Numbered from the stretch's first letter, positions 1 to 11,862 are shown. The stretch: DNA of 64,000 nucleotides from Myxococcus fulvus (GCF_900111765.1 NZ_FOIB01000007.1:433704-497703), one strand, 5' to 3'. The notes: a model not told the origin generated them from the sequence alone. Made by a program: numbers and translations.

Positions 1-1915
1 GACGCTGAAGGCGCACCAGGTGACGACGCTGTGGCTGACAGCGGCGCTCTTCGAGCAGATGCAGGCGTACCAGCCGGAGGCGCTGGCGGGAGTGAAGCAA
101 GTGCTGGCGGGAGGAGACGTGCTGCCGGTGCAGCGGGTGAAGGAGAGGCTGCGCGGGGGAGGCACGCTCATCAACGGGTACGGCCCGACGGAGAACACGA
201 CGTTCACGACGACGTGGAGGATGGAGCGTGAGTCGGACGTCGGAGAGAGAGGAGCGCCGATTGGGCGTCCAGTGGAAGGCACGGAAGTGTACGTGCTGGA
301 CGAGGGGCTGCGCCCGGTGGCGGTGGGAGTGCCGGGAGAGTTGTACGCGGGAGGCGAGGGGCTGGCGCGAGGGTACGTGGGGAGACCGGAGCTGACGGCG
401 GAGCGCTTCGTGCCGAGTCCGTTTGGAGACGGGGAGAGGCTGTACCGGACAGGGGACGTGGTCCGCTGGAAGAGCAACGGAGCGCTGGAGTTCCTGGGGA
501 GGCGAGACGGGCAGGTGAAGGTGAGGGGGTACCGGATTGAGTTGGGGGAGGTGGAGGAGGGGCTGAAGCAGCAGGCCGGAGTGAGGGAAGCGGTAGCGGT
601 GGTGAGGGAGGAGAGGGGGGACAAGAGGCTGGTGGGGTACGTGGTGGGCGAGGTGGAGGGGGCGTCGGTGAAGGAGGGGATGAGGAGGAGGCTGCCGGAG
701 TACCTGGTGCCGACGGTGGTGGTGGTGCTGGAGGCGCTGCCGCTGACAGCGAATGGGAAGGTGGACCGCAGGGCGCTGCCGGCGCCGGAGGCGGTGACGT
801 CACCGGAAGACGCCTACGAAGCACCGCGAGAGGGACTGGAAGCGAAGCTGGCGGAGGTGTTCAGCGAGGTGCTCGGAGCGAAGCGAGTCGGGAGGAAGGA
901 CGACTTCTTCGAGCTGGGAGGACACTCGCTGCTGGCGACGCAGGTGGTGGCGCGAGTGCGCGCACTCACGGGAATCGACCTCCCACTGCGCGCCCTCTTC
1001 GAGGCCCCGACGGTCGAACAGCTCGCGTCGTGGCTCGAAGTGTCCCGTGGTGACAGCCCCGCGCGAGACTGCGTGACGTTGCAGGCCGAGGGCATGGGCA
1101 CGCCGGTGTTCTTCGTTCACGCGGTTGGCGGAGCGGTGGGGCCCTATCGGCTGCTCTCGCGGTGGATGGGAGCGGACCGACCGGTCTACGCCTTCCAGTC
1201 GCCGGGGCTCGACGGCGCGGAGCCTCCACTCGAACACATCGACGCGCTCGTGCGGCGTTACGTGGCCGCGCTGCGCGCCGTACGGCCCGAAGGCCCGTAT
1301 GTGCTCGGAGGCTGGTCCATGGGCGGCGTCGTGGCCTTCGAGATGGCTCGCGAGCTGGAGCGTCAGGGACAGCGCGTCGAACAGCTCATCCTCCTCGACA
1401 GCTTCGCGTCCACGGACGAGCTGCTCACGCAAGGACCCGACGACGCGCTGCTCCTCGCGGGGATGGCGATGGACCTCGCGCGGACGGCGGGAGTGGAGTC
1501 GACGCTCCGGCCCGAGTCACTCGCGGGTCTCTCCGAAGACGAGCAGCTCGCTCGGGTCATCGCGCATGCACGGGAGTCCGGGTGGCTTCCTCGCGAGGTC
1601 CAGGACGCGGACCTGCGAGCCTGGCGCGATGTGACTCGCGCGAACCTCCGGGTCCTGTCCACGTTCCGTCCAGGCGCCTACGGAGGCCCCGTGTTGCTGC
1701 TGCGCGCGAAGGACGCGAAGCGGGAGCGCTCCGTGGAGCCGACCCACGGTTGGTCTCGCTACGTGGCCCAGGAGAAGCTCGAGGTCGAGGACGTCCCGGG
1801 CACCCACTACACCCTGTTGCACGCTCCGCACGTCCAAGCCCTGGCCGCGCGAATCGTGAAGCACGTCTCCGGGCCATTCCCGCTGCGGGACGACGAGCGG
1901 AACGAGGGCGCCTGA
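1..1915 (+). CDS. Non-ribosomal peptide synthetase, C-terminal part (partial A domain, PCP, thioesterase)
   Basis: This is the 3' end of an NRPS gene; the reading frame is open from base 2, so the start lies upstream of the window. Visible adenylation motifs are NGYGPTE (fragment residue about 58), YRTGD (about 147), the VKVRGYRIE block and the ANGKVDR lysine motif (about 252). A peptidyl carrier domain follows, with the phosphopantetheine serine in GGHSLL (codon 926-928). A type I thioesterase ends the protein: nucleophile in GWSMGG (codon 1316-1318) and catalytic His in GTHYTLL (codon 1805-1807). A terminal thioesterase means this is the last module, which releases the finished peptide by hydrolysis or cyclisation. 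Core motifs A1-A3 and part of the substrate-code region are missing, so the amino acid cannot be predicted. The genes to the right show no biosynthetic link. Confidence 0.97.
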   Translation, partial: TLKAHQVTTLWLTAALFEQMQAYQPEALAGVKQVLAGGDVLPVQRVKERLRGGGTLINGYGPTENTTFTTTWRMERESDVGERGAPIGRPVEGTEVYVLDEGLRPVAVGVPGELYAGGEGLARGYVGRPELTAERFVPSPFGDGERLYRTGDVVRWKSNGALEFLGRRDGQVKVRGYRIELGEVEEGLKQQAGVREAVAVVREERGDKRLVGYVVGEVEGASVKEGMRRRLPEYLVPTVVVVLEALPLTANGKVDRRALPAPEAVTSPEDAYEAPREGLEAKLAEVFSEVLGAKRVGRKDDFFELGGHSLLATQVVARVRALTGIDLPLRALFEAPTVEQLASWLEVSRGDSPARDCVTLQAEGMGTPVFFVHAVGGAVGPYRLLSRWMGADRPVYAFQSPGLDGAEPPLEHIDALVRRYVAALRAVRPEGPYVLGGWSMGGVVAFEMARELERQGQRVEQLILLDSFASTDELLTQGPDDALLLAGMAMDLARTAGVESTLRPESLAGLSEDEQLARVIAHARESGWLPREVQDADLRAWRDVTRANLRVLSTFRPGAYGGPVLLLRAKDAKRERSVEPTHGWSRYVAQEKLEVEDVPGTHYTLLHAPHVQALAARIVKHVSGPFPLRDDERNEGA

Positions 1916-1963
1916 GCATTCCCCGGTACCTCGCCCCGACGTGGGCACTCGCGCGACGAGTGC

Positions 1964-2431
1964 CTACTGCCGCGTCGCGAGGTGCTGGTCGAGCCGCGCG
2001 AGCGTCTGCTGGCCACCTTCGATGGCGTACTTCGCCGCCTGCTCGCGCGCTTCGACGGTGGGCAGCGTGTGCTGCATCGTGACGCGTGTCTTTCCCGCCT
2101 CGTCCTGGAAGGTGACGACGGCCTTGAACAGGACCTCGCCTTCCTTCGTGCCGTGGTCCCACTCGAGCCGCTCGTTGGGGACGACCTTCGTGTAGACGAT
2201 GTGGTTCGCGTAGTCGGTGCCATCGGGCCCGTGCATGGTGAACTTCCACGCGCCACCCGGGCGCACGTCCTTGCTCACCGTGGTCGTGCGGAAGCCGTTC
2301 GGGCCCCACCAGTGGGAGATCATCTCCGCGTCGGTGAACGCCTGGAAGACCAGCGCGCGTGGGGCGCTGATGAGCCGCGAGAGTTCCAGCTGACGCTTCG
2401 CGAGTTCGTTGAGGTCGAGCGCTGCATTCAT
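1964..2431 (-). CDS. AHSA1/SRPBCC-family protein
   Basis: A 155-residue single-domain protein of the START-like SRPBCC fold, AHSA1 (Aha1-like) type. The family signature is clear: an ISAPRALVFQAFTDAE opening, a HWWGPNGF segment and a GGAWKFTMHGPDG strand. Members have a hydrophobic cavity and are thought to bind small ligands; in bacteria they are very often encoded beside an ArsR regulator, as here. It begins 16 bp after the upstream ArsR gene on the same strand, so the two form an operon. The exact ligand or reaction cannot be told from the sequence. Length is normal for the family and no defect is seen. Confidence 0.93.
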   Translation of the reverse strand: MNAALDLNELAKRQLELSRLISAPRALVFQAFTDAEMISHWWGPNGFRTTTVSKDVRPGGAWKFTMHGPDGTDYANHIVYTKVVPNERLEWDHGTKEGEVLFKAVVTFQDEAGKTRVTMQHTLPTVEAREQAAKYAIEGGQQTLARLDQHLATRQ

Positions 2432-2447
2432 GGGGTGCTCCTCGTTC

Positions 2448-2816
2448 CTACTTCTTCGGGGTTGGAACCTTGCGGCCGCGCGCCGGGCGCTTCTGCCCCT
2501 GGACGTCGGCGAGGTAGTCCTCGAGCCGGTCGAGGCTGGCCTCCCAGAACTCGCGATAGTCCTCGAGCCAGTCGTTCGCGCCCTTCAGCGGCTCCGGCGC
2601 GAGTCGGCAGGGGCGCCACTGGGCTTCGCGGCTGCGCGTGATCAGCCCCGCGCGCTCGAGCACCTTGAGGTGCTTGGTCACGGCGGGAAGGCTCATGTCG
2701 AATGGTTGTGCGAGCTCCGTGACGGAGGTCTCCCCCTTCGAGAGCCGCGCGAGGATCGCGCGCCGGGTCGGGTCGGCGAGTGCGGCGAAGGTGGCGCTGA
2801 GCGGGTCGTTCGGCAT
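2448..2816 (-). CDS. ArsR-family winged-helix transcriptional regulator
   Basis: A 122-residue winged-helix repressor-type protein. The N-terminal half carries the ArsR signature: LADPTRRAILARL, then the recognition-helix region with PAVTKHLKVLERAGL and a basic wing. No metal-binding cysteine pair (CxC) is present, so it belongs to the non-metal, often AHSA1-linked, group. The C-terminus is basic and low-complexity. It is the first gene of a two-gene operon with the AHSA1 protein. The TAACC/GGTTA palindromes just before its start suggest that it represses its own promoter; this is inferred. Confidence 0.93.
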   Translation of the reverse strand: MPNDPLSATFAALADPTRRAILARLSKGETSVTELAQPFDMSLPAVTKHLKVLERAGLITRSREAQWRPCRLAPEPLKGANDWLEDYREFWEASLDRLEDYLADVQGQKRPARGRKVPTPKK

Positions 2817-2823
2817 GGCTTGA

Positions 2824-2854
2824 TTAACCTTCTGTTAAAATAACCAGTTGGTTA
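2824..2854 (-). promoter_or_regulatory. Probable ArsR autoregulatory operator (two inverted repeats)
   Basis: An AT-rich island in GC-rich DNA directly upstream of the ArsR start. It holds a perfect TAACCA-GT-TGGTTA palindrome (2841-2854) and a second repeat, TTAAC-N5-GTTAA (2824-2838). The half-sites share the TTAAC core. Position and symmetry fit a dimeric winged-helix repressor binding over the promoter. Binding by the neighbouring regulator is inferred. Confidence 0.6.
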
Positions 2855-2898
2855 AACAAAGGGCAAGCGCGAATTGCGTCGAGCGTTCGCTGTGCGGC

Positions 2899-3903
2899 TC
2901 AGGGTTGCTGCGTCGAAACGCGCGGGGGCGGAGGCGGCGAGAAGGCCTCCACGAGCCCCTGGGTCATCGCGGTGGCGAAGACCTCCAGCGTGCGCTCCTC
3001 GCGCCAGCGCGCGGCCTCCTCGAAGTCGAGCGCGTGGTGCGTCTCCACGATGACCGAGGGCATCGTCGGCTTGCGCAGGACGAAGATCTGCCGGTGTGAC
3101 GGCTCACGGGACACGAAGACGCCGGGCTGCGCGGTGTCGGTGGCGTAGAGGCCCACGTAGTCCACGCCGTCGTAGTGGAGGAACCCTCCGAGCGACAGGT
3201 TCCGCGCCAGCGCCCTCGCCAGCTCCGCGCGTCGACCCTGGAGGGGCGCGGGCGCGTCCTCGGACCAGAGCACGCTGAAGCCCGGCGTCGTGTCCTGACG
3301 GTTGCACTCCTGTCCCTCCGCGGGCGCCCACGGCCGCGACGTGCCTCGCGAGTCCGAGTGCAGGCTCACGAACACGTGCGCGCCCCAGCGCTCCGCATCG
3401 GCGAGCCGACTCGCGTACGGCACCCGCTGTCCCGGCTCACGGCTGATGCGCACCTCGAAGTGCCCCGTGGCCACCAACCGCCGCGCCAGGTCCTGCGCCA
3501 CGCGCAACGTGAAGACCTCCTCGTCCTCGCACGTGACGGAGCGGTTGCCCGTGTTCCCCTCGGCGCCGTGTCCCGCGTCCAGGTACACCCGACGTCGCGT
3601 GAAGCCCTTGGGCACGTTCGCGGGGACGAGCGTCAGCGTGGAGCCCGGCGCGGGCCACCGGGCCACGACAGGCGGCTCGACGACCGTCTCCGCCCCGCGC
3701 ATCGGCGTGTGGGGAAGGGAGCCTCGAGTGCCTTCCACGGACCCGCGGACGGCGCCCGGGTCGACGGGGAGCGAGCCCGGCCGCGCCGCTTGGGACAGGT
3801 GCGTCGAGGCGTCAGGAGACATCTCTCCCGAGGCGCGCACGCAGGCGGTGCCCGTGAGCAGCAAGACTCCCAGTCCCCACACTCCAGCGGCGGATGTCGG
3901 CAT
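2899..3903 (-). CDS. N-acetylmuramoyl-L-alanine amidase (Amidase_3 type), putative lipoprotein
   Basis: 334 residues from the ATG at 3903; an upstream in-frame extension lacks coding character. The N-terminus is a hydrophobic signal ending at Cys21, a plausible lipoprotein signal although the -3 residue is Gly. A linker of about 80 residues leads to a zinc amidase domain. The motif YLDAGHG supplies the first zinc His (112), an acidic stretch near residue 129 supplies the Glu, and SLHSD supplies His182. The final VETHH segment fits the catalytic Glu region. The family cleaves the bond between N-acetylmuramic acid and the stem peptide of peptidoglycan, in the periplasm. It diverges from the SNF2 gene with a 149-bp gap. 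Confidence 0.88.
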   Translation of the reverse strand: MPTSAAGVWGLGVLLLTGTACVRASGEMSPDASTHLSQAARPGSLPVDPGAVRGSVEGTRGSLPHTPMRGAETVVEPPVVARWPAPGSTLTLVPANVPKGFTRRRVYLDAGHGAEGNTGNRSVTCEDEEVFTLRVAQDLARRLVATGHFEVRISREPGQRVPYASRLADAERWGAHVFVSLHSDSRGTSRPWAPAEGQECNRQDTTPGFSVLWSEDAPAPLQGRRAELARALARNLSLGGFLHYDGVDYVGLYATDTAQPGVFVSREPSHRQIFVLRKPTMPSVIVETHHALDFEEAARWREERTLEVFATAMTQGLVEAFSPPPPPRVSTQQP

Positions 3904-4052
3904 GTCAGGTTCGACGCCAGGCGAGCGGGCGTCGTTCCGCAGTGTGGCCCGGAATGACGGGGAAGCGGAAGCCGGCCCGGGGAGCCCGCCTGGCCGGCCG
4001 CCCTGTCGTCGCGCTTGCGTTTCCGTCGCGCATCGCGAAGAAGCGGGGAGCC

Positions 4053-7000
4053 ATGTCCGTGGAGCGCCCGCAGCCCGATTCCTCCGCTGTCCCACACTTC
4101 GCCACGGAAGGGGCCCTGCGCTCCTGGCTGCGCGAGCACGGCGTCGAGCACCTGTCCCGCCTGAGCCTCACGGTGCTGTCCCCCTACGTGGACCCCGCGC
4201 TGCTGCCGCAGTCCCGCCCCGCGATGGCCCGCCGCCGGCTGGTGGAGATGCTCAGCGAGGAGGGCCGTACACGCTGGACGCAGGAGTCCCTGCCGTCGCC
4301 GAAGATGAAGGACCTCTTGCCCCGGCTCGCGTGGCGCTTCGTCGAGGAGGAGCGCAAGCAGGCGGACGAGACCCGCGCCTCGCTCGCCGCGCGCCTGGCG
4401 CCGCCCGAGGACCCGCGCACGCACCGCGTCCATGGCCTGTTGCTGGACCTGCGCTCCCGCGCGCCCGCCACCGTGGCCACGCGACCCTTGCACGCGCTGC
4501 AACTGGAGTCGCTCCAGCACGACGCCGAGCTGCCCGGCTTCCGCTTCCGCGAGACGCGCTGCTCGGAGCTGCCCTATGGCTCGCAGATGGGCTTCATCCT
4601 CCCCGAGGCCCGGCTGACCTTCACGCCCTCCGTGGCGCAGGGCGACTGCACCTGCGGCGCGCCGCCGTGTGTCCACCTCGTCGCCGCCATCGACACGGTG
4701 CTGCTGTGGCTGAACCAGCCGTGGACGGAGGGCTTCGGCGAGACGCTCGACGAGCTGGTGCGTCCGGGGTGGGACCGCACGTTGAGGGCGCTGGAGCGCG
4801 CGCTCGACGAGGGGACGGGCAGCGGCGCGGCGGTGGAGGTCTCCTGGCGCGTCGACGTCATCGAGGGCTACGGCGTGGAGGTCCACCCGTACGTGCACCG
4901 GCGCAACAAGAAGGGCCAGCGCTCGACGGGGGCCAAGGTGAGCCGCCGCAAGCTGCTCCAGGAGCATGGCTCGCAGCTCTCCTCGCTCGACGCGCGCCTC
5001 GCGTCGCTGCTGCCGGATTCAGACGCGCCGGCTTCGCGCGCGCTGCTGCTGGAGCTGGTGGAGCATCCCCGTCTCTACCAGGAGGGGACGCAGGACCTGC
5101 TGGTCCAGGTGGACCGCGCCAAGGTGGGCATCGTCGCGGCGGAGCGGGGTGGCACCGTCGTCGTCTCCGCGGGCGTGGACGGCGCCAGCCTGCCCGCGTC
5201 CATGGTGGACCGCGTGCGCCGCTCGAAGCCGGAGGAGGCCCTCTTCCTCTGGGACGAGGGCTCGCGCAGGCTCACCGTGCTGGACGCGGGTCCGGAGGTC
5301 CGCGCGCTCGTCTCCGTGCTCCAGCGCCACGGCAACGTCTTCCCTCCCGAGAGCCACGGCGTGCTGCTGGAGAAGCTGGCGAAGCTCTCGGTGCGCCTGC
5401 CCGTGGCCATGCCTCGCGGCGTCATGGGCGAGAAGCTGCCCTCGCTCCAGCTCCCGGTGCTGCGCTTCGAGCTGGAGCCCGGCAGCGCGGTGCGCGTGGA
5501 GCTGCGCGTGCGGGCGCTCCCGGACAGCATCAGCTTCATCCCCGGTGAGGGACCTCGGGACGTGTACCTGCGGCGGGGACTGGAGCCCGTGCACACGGTG
5601 CGCGACTTCGTGAAGGAGCTCGCCGTGGCCCACGCGCTCCAGGCGAGCCTGCCCCTGGCCACCGCGGAGGCGCAGGCGCTGCCGTTCAGCTTCTCGTTCC
5701 CGAACGTCCAGGGCGCGCTCGGGCTCTTGTCCGCGTGTCAGTCGCTGGAGTCGCCGCCGGAGCTGGAGTGGGGTGGCTCTCCACTTCGCCTGGTGGGCTC
5801 TCGCGGGGCGAGCGCGCTGCGAATCACGGTGGAGCGCAAGCGCGACTGGTTCGGCGTGCTCGGGGGGCTGGCGGTGCAGGGCGAGCGCGTGGAGATGGCG
5901 CGCCTGTTGGACGCCGCGCGGCGCAAGGAGCGCTTCGTCCAGGTGAAGGACCAGACCTACGTGGAGGTCGAGGAGGCGCTGCGCCAGCACCTGGAGCGAC
6001 TGGCGGACCACGCCCACCTGTCCCGTCACGGACTGGAGGTGGGCCCGGCCGCGGCGGAGTCGCTGTCCGCCCTGGGCAGCGCGGGCGCAACGCTGGACGC
6101 GGACGCGACGTGGAGGGGGCTCGTCGAGCGCATCTTCGCCGCCCGGGAGCTGAAGCCGAAGGTCCCCGCCACGCTGAAGACGGACCTGCGCGACTACCAG
6201 GCCGAGGGCTTCCGCTGGCTCACCCGGCTGGCCTCGTGGGGCGCGGGCGCGGTGCTCGCGGACGACATGGGCCTGGGCAAGACGGTGCAGGCGCTGGCCG
6301 TGCTGCTGGAGCGCTCGAAGCTGGGGCCCGCGCTGGTGCTCGCGCCCACCTCCGTGGCCTTCAACTGGATGGACGAGGCGAAGCGCTTCGCGCCGTCGCT
6401 GAAGATGCGGCTGTTCTCCGAGGCCGCGGACCGGGGCGGGCTGCTGGAGCGACTGGGGCCCCGTGACGTGCTCGTGCTGAGCTATGGCCTCTTGACGCGC
6501 GACATCGGCCGGCTGTCCGAGCTGCGCTTCGCCACGCTCGTCTTCGACGAGGCCCAGGCCCTGAAGAACGCGGGCACCCACCGCTTCCGCGCCGCGCGGG
6601 CGCTGCAGGCGGACTTCAAGTTCGCCCTCTCCGGCACGCCGCTGGAGAACCACCTGGGCGAGCTGTGGAGCGTGTTCTCGCTCGTCTTCCCCGGGCTGCT
6701 CGGCAGCCACGACGCCTTCCGCACCCGCTTCGCGATTCCCATCGAGCGCAGGGTGGACCCCACCGCGGCGCCCGCGCTGGCGAGGGTGCTGCAACCCTTC
6801 CTCCTGCGTCGCACCAAGGCCCAGGTGGAGGCGCAGCTGCCGCCGCGCACGGACATCCGCGTGCCCGTCGTCCTCTCCACCGAGGAATGGACGATGTACG
6901 AGGACGCGCGGCTGGCGGCGCTCTCCGCGCTGGAGTCCGCGCCGGAGGTGATGCGCGAGCGGCAGTCGCGTGAGCTGGAGCGCCGCTTCGAGGTGCTCGC

Positions 7001-7622
7001 GGCGCTCACCCGGCTGCGCCTCCTGGCCTCGCACCCACGCCTCTACGACGCCGAGTCCCGCGTGGAGTCCTCCAAGCTGGAGCGCTTCATGGAGCTCGTC
7101 GACGAGCTGGGCGCGGAAGGGCACCGCGCGCTCGTCTTCAGCCAGTTCACCTCGCACCTGGCCCTGGTGCGCGAGGTGCTGGACGCACGGGGCATCCGCT
7201 ACGACTACCTGGACGGCTCGTCCACGCCCAAGGCCCGCGAGCAGGCCGTGCGCTCGTTCCAGGAGGGCACCGCGCCCCTGTTCCTCATCTCGCTCAAGGC
7301 CGGCGGCTTCGGCCTCAACCTCACCGCCGCCAACACCGTCATCCACCTGGACCCGTGGTGGAACCCGGCCGTGGAGGATCAGGCGTCGGACCGCGCGCAT
7401 CGCATCGGCCAGGAGCGTCCCGTCACCGTCTACCGACTGGTGGCGCGAGGCACCATCGAGGAGCAGATGCTGTCGCTCCACGAGCACAAGCGCGCGCTCG
7501 TCGCGGACGTGCTCGAGGGCAAGGACGGCGCCGGACGCCTCTCCACGAAGGAGCTGCTGGGCCTGTTGTCCCAGCGGCTCTCAGGGCCCGACGAGGAGGA
7601 GACTCCGCGGACGCGGCACTGA
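4053..7622 (+). CDS. SWIM zinc-finger SNF2-family helicase
   Basis: A 1189-residue Swi2/Snf2 superfamily 2 ATPase. The start at 4053 follows a purine-rich ribosome site; the earlier in-frame region looks non-coding. A SWIM zinc finger (CTCG...CVH, near residue 200) precedes a long middle region. The helicase core has DMGLGKT (Walker A, near 737), DEAQ (near 831) and LSGTPLEN, then the C-terminal helicase lobe (about 1026-1140) with AGGFGLNL and the DRAHRIGQ motif VI. Bacterial homologues (HepA/RapA-like) move along DNA and remodel protein-DNA complexes. The partner here is unknown. It converges on lon with a shared terminator hairpin between them. Confidence 0.95.
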   Translation: MSVERPQPDSSAVPHFATEGALRSWLREHGVEHLSRLSLTVLSPYVDPALLPQSRPAMARRRLVEMLSEEGRTRWTQESLPSPKMKDLLPRLAWRFVEEERKQADETRASLAARLAPPEDPRTHRVHGLLLDLRSRAPATVATRPLHALQLESLQHDAELPGFRFRETRCSELPYGSQMGFILPEARLTFTPSVAQGDCTCGAPPCVHLVAAIDTVLLWLNQPWTEGFGETLDELVRPGWDRTLRALERALDEGTGSGAAVEVSWRVDVIEGYGVEVHPYVHRRNKKGQRSTGAKVSRRKLLQEHGSQLSSLDARLASLLPDSDAPASRALLLELVEHPRLYQEGTQDLLVQVDRAKVGIVAAERGGTVVVSAGVDGASLPASMVDRVRRSKPEEALFLWDEGSRRLTVLDAGPEVRALVSVLQRHGNVFPPESHGVLLEKLAKLSVRLPVAMPRGVMGEKLPSLQLPVLRFELEPGSAVRVELRVRALPDSISFIPGEGPRDVYLRRGLEPVHTVRDFVKELAVAHALQASLPLATAEAQALPFSFSFPNVQGALGLLSACQSLESPPELEWGGSPLRLVGSRGASALRITVERKRDWFGVLGGLAVQGERVEMARLLDAARRKERFVQVKDQTYVEVEEALRQHLERLADHAHLSRHGLEVGPAAAESLSALGSAGATLDADATWRGLVERIFAARELKPKVPATLKTDLRDYQAEGFRWLTRLASWGAGAVLADDMGLGKTVQALAVLLERSKLGPALVLAPTSVAFNWMDEAKRFAPSLKMRLFSEAADRGGLLERLGPRDVLVLSYGLLTRDIGRLSELRFATLVFDEAQALKNAGTHRFRAARALQADFKFALSGTPLENHLGELWSVFSLVFPGLLGSHDAFRTRFAIPIERRVDPTAAPALARVLQPFLLRRTKAQVEAQLPPRTDIRVPVVLSTEEWTMYEDARLAALSALESAPEVMRERQSRELERRFEVLAALTRLRLLASHPRLYDAESRVESSKLERFMELVDELGAEGHRALVFSQFTSHLALVREVLDARGIRYDYLDGSSTPKAREQAVRSFQEGTAPLFLISLKAGGFGLNLTAANTVIHLDPWWNPAVEDQASDRAHRIGQERPVTVYRLVARGTIEEQMLSLHEHKRALVADVLEGKDGAGRLSTKELLGLLSQRLSGPDEEETPRTRH

Positions 7623-7647
7623 GGGGAGGGGAGCCCCGCAAAGACAA

Positions 7648-7678
7648 CGGGCAGGTCCCTCGGAGAGGAACCTGCCCG
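7648..7678. terminator. Bidirectional terminator hairpin between SNF2 gene and lon
   Basis: A 9-bp perfect stem, CGGGCAGGT paired with ACCTGCCCG, around a 13-nt loop in the short gap between two convergent stop codons. There is no long T tract, as is usual in high-GC myxobacterial DNA. Confidence 0.7.
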
Positions 7679-7705
7679 CGTCAGACTGCGAGTCGCCTAA
7701 GTCCG

Positions 7706-10198
<2,493 letters not shown>

Positions 10199-10461
10199 GA
10201 AGTTCGGCCTCTTCCTTCTTCAAGCCCGGCCCTACGAGCGGCCAGGCCGGTGAACATCTGTCGGTTTTCTGCGGCAGATGAACCAACGTAACAACCAAAA
10301 CGCCTGTGGCAAACGACGTGTGCGATTTTCCACGCTCAAGTCGGATGCCAGACGCTGCGTCCTTGTCTCGCGTCCGGGCCGGGGGTGGGGCATGCTTGCC
10401 CCCCCAGCCTCGATGCGACGCACCGCCCGGGTGCGCCGCCTTCCCCCCTCAGGAGGACGCC

Positions 10462-11676
10462 ATGAAGTCCAGAACCCGTGCCCCCCTGCTCCTGTTGCCG
10501 GCCCTCTGGGTGGCGTCCTGCACGTCGCCCGTCGACGAGGCCGGATCCACCCTGCCGGGCAAGTGCCAGAGCGAATCCCCGGTGGTGGCCCCGCAGAAGA
10601 CGGACATCCTCTTCGTCATCGACAACTCCGGCTCCATGGCCGAGGAGCAGGCCGGAATCGCCACCGAGTTGCCCGCCTTCATCCAGGGCCTGCGGGAGGG
10701 CGGCGGCGTCACCCAGGACTTCCGCGTGGGGGTGATCACCACCTCCGTGTACCGCCGCATCTCCACCCAGAACCGGGAGTTCTACTCGGAGTATCCCAAG
10801 GAGTCCGGCCTGCTGCAGCAGGTGCCGAGGGCGGACGGGAGCGCGTCGGAGGACCGCTTCGTCGAGAGCTCGGATCCGGACCTGCTGGAGCGCTTCCGGT
10901 TGCTGGTGAAGCAGGGGACGGGGGGCAGCGGGCAGGAGTCCCCCTTCGAGGCCGCCCGACTGGCGGTCTCCGAGCCCCTGACCACCACCTCCATCGCCGA
11001 GGGTGGGAACGGAGGCTTCCTGCGGGACGGGGCGCGGCTGCTCGTCGTGGTGGTGACGGACGAGGAGGACTGCAGCTCCACCGCGCGGCCTCCGCCGGTC
11101 ATCCTCACGGAGGACACGTCGGTGGACAAGTGCCACGAGGGCGCGGCGCTGCTGACGTCGGTGGAGGAGTACGCCGAGGCCTTCAAGGGCCTGCGCGACT
11201 CCAAGGGCGGACGTCGGGAGGTGCTGTGGGCCACGGTGGGCCCGGTGGCGCTGAGCGACAAGCGGGCGGAGCTGATCCAGGACGTGACGCCCCAAGGCAC
11301 GTTCGTGCGCAACGCGGACTGCCCCACGTCCTACGGGCCGGGCTTCCGGCACCGGGCGATGTCGGAGCAGTTCGACTCGGCGCTCGACAACCTGGACTCC
11401 ATCTGCCGGGAGAGCTACCGGGACACGCTGCTGCACATCGCGGAGCTGGCGGCGGTGGCGCAGAGCCTGGACGTGGTGAACCTGCCGGATCCGCGCCTGG
11501 CCCAGGTGGAGATCACCCGCGCCGGGGGCACGGTGGAGCGCTGCTCGGTGGCCGCGGGGGACCTGAGCTACGAGCCGTCCGGGGAGGACCGCCCGGCGCG
11601 GATCTACTTCGGCGGCAGCTGCCTGCGCCGCGCGGATGACGAGAAGGTCGAGGTGAAGGTCATCTGCGCCGGCTAG
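10462..11676 (+). CDS. von Willebrand factor A domain lipoprotein
   Basis: 404 residues, ATG at 10462 behind an AGGAGG ribosome site (10451-10456). The signal peptide ends in the lipobox WVASC, so this is a probable lipoprotein. A vWA fold follows, with the MIDAS metal-site motif DNSGSM starting at Asp54 and a later TDEEDC segment at the end of a core strand. Such domains bind a divalent ion and a protein partner. In myxobacteria similar lipoproteins are numerous and mostly uncharacterised. Several cysteines downstream may form disulfides. It stands alone, with a terminator-like hairpin right after it. Confidence 0.85.
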   Translation: MKSRTRAPLLLLPALWVASCTSPVDEAGSTLPGKCQSESPVVAPQKTDILFVIDNSGSMAEEQAGIATELPAFIQGLREGGGVTQDFRVGVITTSVYRRISTQNREFYSEYPKESGLLQQVPRADGSASEDRFVESSDPDLLERFRLLVKQGTGGSGQESPFEAARLAVSEPLTTTSIAEGGNGGFLRDGARLLVVVVTDEEDCSSTARPPPVILTEDTSVDKCHEGAALLTSVEEYAEAFKGLRDSKGGRREVLWATVGPVALSDKRAELIQDVTPQGTFVRNADCPTSYGPGFRHRAMSEQFDSALDNLDSICRESYRDTLLHIAELAAVAQSLDVVNLPDPRLAQVEITRAGGTVERCSVAAGDLSYEPSGEDRPARIYFGGSCLRRADDEKVEVKVICAG

Positions 11677-11686
11677 ATCCGCCGGA

Positions 11687-11726
11687 GGGGTGACGCCCAG
11701 GGGCGCGAAAACCCTGGCGTCGCCCC
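11687..11726 (+). terminator. Terminator-like hairpin after the vWA gene
   Basis: A long stem: GGGG-T-GACGCC-C-AGGG pairs with CCCTGGCGTCGCCCC apart from one mismatch and one bulge, around a GCGCGAAAA loop. It starts 10 nt after the stop codon. No T tract follows. Confidence 0.55.
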
Positions 11727-11806
11727 GGTGGATCCGAGCCACCACGTCGTGTCGCCGTGCCCGTCGCCGTGCGTCCTGGGCGGGCGCACGTCAGACCCGT
11801 GAGCAT

Positions 11807-11823
11807 ACTGAACCGTCGTGCAG
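11807..11823 (+). promoter_or_regulatory. Candidate LexA (SOS) box upstream of imuA
   Basis: The 17-mer with core CTGAAC and end GCAG agrees at 14 of 17 positions with the reverse complement of the Myxococcus LexA motif as I remember it (CTRHAMRYBYGTTCAGS). It lies about 40 bp before the imuA start. The box before dnaE2 shares CTGAAC-N-G-NN-G-NN-CAG with it. The consensus is recalled, so this needs checking by scan. Confidence 0.6.
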
Positions 11824-11862
11824 GCGTGCGTTCGGTGTGTCGGGTCCTGGCGAGGAGGCGAG

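Noticed and set aside
1-4052. A non-ribosomal peptide gene cluster continuing rightward
   Set aside because: After the thioesterase the next genes are a regulator pair and an amidase with opposite orientation and no biosynthetic role.
5019-7487. A long open frame (822 codons) on the minus strand opposite the SNF2 gene
   Set aside because: It is the antisense shadow of a high-GC gene: its product is rich in Arg, Gln, His and Leu with no domain, while the plus strand has all helicase motifs.
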